A stretch of DNA of 64,000 nt, taken from assembly GCA_951802425.1 (NCBI GenBank), contig OX637795.1, forward strand, positions 1,178,001 through 1,242,000, in the 5' to 3' direction. The stretch comes from Clavaria fumosa (Eukaryota; Basidiomycota; Agaricomycetes; Agaricales; Clavariaceae). Positions 61,421 through 64,000 of the stretch are shown here, one piece after another. The notes under the pieces were generated by a model, which saw nothing but the letters and a program-made list of their open reading frames with translations, had not been told where the DNA came from and ran no database searches. Position 1 is the first letter of the stretch, and every line of letters starts with the position of its first letter. Position numbers and translations under genes: made by a program.

Positions 61421-61432
61421 GTATATTTGAAC
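61421..61432 (+). other. Predicted self-priming primer site
   Basis: GTATATTTGAAC lacks the TGG that pairs with a tRNA CCA end. Instead it can pair with GTTCGAATATA at 61070-61080 inside the LTR (one G-U pair), the arrangement used by Tf1/sushi-type elements that prime from their own RNA. The TRIM-like element has the same pair (57909 and 57502) without mismatch over 10 nt. Confidence 0.5.
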
Positions 61433-61460
61433 TTCAAACCTCGTATATACAAACTCAACA

Positions 61461-62517
61461 ATGCCTACTACACGATCTGGTGCTTGACTTCCACCTCCTG
61501 TTGCCAACAACGTCAACATTCCAGAACCGGCCGACAATACTCCGACTCCGAGTGTGTCCGGACCCCCGGACCACGACGAAGTGTCAGACCCCTCAGTCAC
61601 AGACGACGATGACAAGCTAAATGAACCTCCGACACCTCGAGCCGAACGCGGACTAACTCCGGCGCGTCTCCTTCAGAAGATCATTGATGCCAACAAGCGC
61701 CCGGAGATGGTTAAACCATGAGACCCCAATACCTTCGATGGCTCGGATGCTAAGAAGTTGAAAAGCTTATGATCCTGGATGGCAAAGGCCATCCGGTCCT
61801 TTCAAACTATAAGATGTTCATTGCTCAACTTACAGAGAACTTTGGTCCTTATGATGTGATCCGTGAGGCGGAGTTTGAACTCGAACGCCTCCGGATGCGC
61901 GAGGACCAGAAGTTGACGAAATATACCATTTCGTTCAACAGATTCGCATCCATTGTCCATTGGGATGAATATGTGTTGCAGCGGCAGTTCTACAAAGGAC
62001 GTGCCAGCCGCATCAAGGACGAACTGGCCTGCGTTAACCATGCGGACACGCTCCGTGGACTCCGCGAGCAAGCCAGTGCGATTGATGGTCGTTATTGGGC
62101 TTGGCAGCAGGAGATCTCTCGGGACTCCGTTAAGGCTCCGACGCCTAACAACACCATCAAAAAGGAGACTTCAGATAGTTCCAAGTCCCTGAACACTTCC
62201 AGCGCTAACACCAAGTCTGAGAAACCATTGGAAAAGTGTCCGTGAACTCCGGTTCGACTTCCGGAAACTCCGTTCCAAAGGCCGCTGAGGGCTCTGCTAA
62301 CTCCGGTAGCCCCAGCAACACAAAGAAAGCTCATCTGGGTCAGGATGGAAAACTGACTCCAGAGGAACGCCAACAGCGTTTCGATAATAATCTGTGCCTA
62401 TTCTGTGGAATGGCAGGCCACAAAGCCAATGAGTGTTGTAAGCGGACCTCGCGGGCCAGTGCCAGCGCTGCACGAATCACCTCCGACGGAGATGACTCCA
62501 TGCCAAAAAAAGATTGA
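61461..62517 (+). pseudogene. Gypsy (Tf1/sushi-like) gag
   Basis: ATG 61461 (MPTTRSGA) is followed by in-frame TGA at 61485 and 61719. An internal deletion with frame change near 61755 removes part of the capsid. The capsid resumes as LSNYKMFIAQLTENFGPYD...KLTKYTISFNRFASIV...RIKDELACVNHADTLRGLREQAS. One base is lost near 62234. The knuckle (CLFCGMAGHKANEC) precedes the stop TGA at 62515. The pol frame starts in -1 register at an A7 run just before that stop. Confidence 0.85.
62505..62511 (+). promoter_or_regulatory. Possible -1 frameshift heptamer A-AAA-AAA
   Basis: Seven A residues in the register X-XXY-YYZ lie one codon before the gag stop. Slipping back one base there enters the pol frame exactly. 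A single-base indel in the run is the alternative. Confidence 0.4.
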
Positions 62518-63920
62518 GCAGCCCAGAGAGCACAGTACGACTCTCTGGCTGCTCCGACTCCGATCGTACTAAACCTATACCCGATACCCTTTCCTTTCAT
62601 CGTTCTCTTTCCCTTCTTGCCTCCTCTCCTTCTATTTCTTCTCCATTCAAAGCAATGATAGACTCTGGCGCTGAACTTTGTTTCATTGACGCCAAATTTG
62701 CTTCTCGTTTCCGTCTTCCGAAAACTCTGGTGACCCCTCGGGAGGTCATTTTTATTAACGGGACCACCTCCGTATGGGTTACTGAAGCGGTCTGGTTATC
62801 CATTCGGCTCTCCGCCATGGATCCGACTGACGTCTTGTTTGTAGTTACCGATCTTGATCCCTCTAGTGATGTGATCTTGGGAATGAATTGGCTGTTCCAA
62901 AACAACCCGCTGGTTGACTGGACTACTGGCTAGATAAAGCCCAGACCATCTACGAATGAGGAAAAATCTCCGAAATCTGATCCGGAGGGTGCACCAGCCA
63001 GCACTCTCCATTCTGTCCCTCTGTCCACCTCTGTCCCTCTGTCTGTCTCCGCTCCGTGCACTCCGGTTCAAATGTCGTCTGCAGTGACTCCGAACCAAGC
63101 CCGGACTCTGTCTCCATCTCTGCTTCTGTCTCTGTCTTTGATTCCATCTCTGACCTTTCTGTCTACTCCGTCTCTCCAGGAGACACCCAAGGTTTCTTTT
63201 GTGAATGCTGCTGCATTCGCCACGGCTTGTGGACTTTGCGGGTCCCAAGTCTTTGGCATGACGTTGTCAAGCGAGTCTGCGTGCGCGGCCTCCGCTTTGT
63301 TCAATGTTCCCGACACCACCCCCCAGGATCTCCTCTCCATTCCGGAGGAGTACAGGGACTTTCCAGATGTCTTCAGTAAAAAGAAGGCAGACACCCTTGC
63401 TCCACATCGACCGTATGATCTAAAAATCAACCTGCTGGATGGCCAATCTCCTCCGCCAGGTGCAGTCTATTCTCTGTTGCAGTCCGAACTCAGCGAACTC
63501 TGCGAGTTTCTGGACGAACACCTCCGCATCGGATTTATCCGTCCGAGCTGTTCTCCGCACGGAGCACCTGTGCTCTTTGTCCGGAAGAAGAACAGAACGC
63601 TCCGATTATGTGTTGATTTCCGTGGTCTCAATAAATTGACCAAAAAAGACCGTTATCCGCTCCCGCTGACTAAAGATCTTCTCGACGTTCCAGGAAAAGC
63701 CCAAATCTATACAAAACTCAACCTCCGACATGCGTATCACCTGGTCCGTATCGCTGAGGGTGACGAATGGAAGACCGCATTCCGCACCCGATACAGATCC
63801 TTTGAATGGTGTGTGATGCCTTTCGGGCTCACAAACGCGCCCGCCACATTCCAGCACTTTATGAACAACATATTCTCCGACCTTCTTGACACATTCATGG
63901 TCGTCTATGTTACGTCTATG
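62514..63920 (+). pseudogene. Gypsy protease and reverse transcriptase, cut before the YLDD motif
   Basis: Protease: MIDSGAELCFIDAKFA and VILGMNWLFQNNPLVDW. An in-frame TAG lies at 62931. A Ser-rich linker follows, then the RT leader ([23 protein letters not shown], 20-odd residues) and the fingers/palm motifs [63 protein letters not shown] and [17 protein letters not shown]. At VVY, where LDD should follow, the sequence changes to foreign G-rich DNA at about 63906-63921. The frame stays open to the window end by chance. Confidence 0.9.
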
Positions 63921-64000
63921 TTGCGGGGGTCGGGCGGGGTAAAGTCCGGGTGGAAACAACAAAGTCCAGTGGGGAACAATAAAGTCCGGGCGAGAGTAAC
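63921..64000 (+). mobile_element. Start of another insertion, running off the window
   Basis: TGTTGCGGGGGTCGGGCGGG opens a G-rich sequence with AAAGTCCGGG repeated three times, interrupting the RT palm domain. It looks like the first 80 bp of an LTR (TG start) or another repeat, but the other end is outside. Confidence 0.4.

Overview
The window is a piece of a filamentous basidiomycete (Agaricomycotina-type) genome. The signs are host genes split by many 48-65 nt introns, a Plavaka-type transposase remnant, Gypsy elements with the D-Q-G-S protease motif I associate with mushroom-forming fungi, and dense nested LTR retrotransposons. The species cannot be named from the sequence.

Left third (1-13.0 kb) is gene space, all on the + strand: the 3' part of an ABCC/MRP-type ABC transporter, triosephosphate isomerase, a PhzF-like isomerase/epimerase, a RING-finger protein with a coiled coil and a low-complexity tail, and a small helical protein built of two diverged repeats. 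These genes have ordinary fungal exon structure, but also very small exons (4, 11 and 15 nt) and GC-AG introns. They do not form an obvious pathway.

13.4-25.8 kb is a transition zone. It holds a 3.65 kb terminal-inverted-repeat DNA element loaded with GCC-rich repeats, a 5'-truncated Copia element on the minus strand, two fused pseudogene fragments (an NAA10/Ard1 N-acetyltransferase and an alpha/beta-hydrolase lying tail to tail), GC-rich non-coding sequence, a second copy of the segment found upstream of the helical-repeat gene, a fragment of a non-LTR retrotransposon and one small acidic gene.

25.8-44.0 kb is a three-level nest. A Copia element (246-bp LTRs, target duplication GATGC) is split in its integrase by a 13.4 kb Gypsy element (906-bp LTRs). 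That element is split between protease and reverse transcriptase by a 3.45 kb foldback element flanked by a 7-bp GGCATCC duplication. Between pol and the 3' LTR the Gypsy element carries an intron-containing gene on the opposite strand whose product has exact Zn(II)2Cys6 cluster spacing. This is the most interesting locus in the window.

44.0-51.0 kb is a minus-strand non-LTR retrotransposon (RT plus RNase H) split by another Copia element (target duplication CGCAT) whose gag has been inverted relative to its pol. 51.0-64.0 kb is a mosaic: Plavaka transposase remnant, a Gypsy gag-protease fragment, a degenerate satellite, a short LTR element with a pyrimidine-rich interior, an orphan chromodomain terminus, and a family of CTCCG-rich LTRs with a predicted self-priming site. 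One of these LTRs starts a gag-pol that runs off the window. A second antisense-type accessory ORF with a coiled coil and a half zinc cluster sits between two LTRs facing in opposite directions. Nearly all premature stops in the elements are TGA, which fits decay of CGA codons by CpG deamination.
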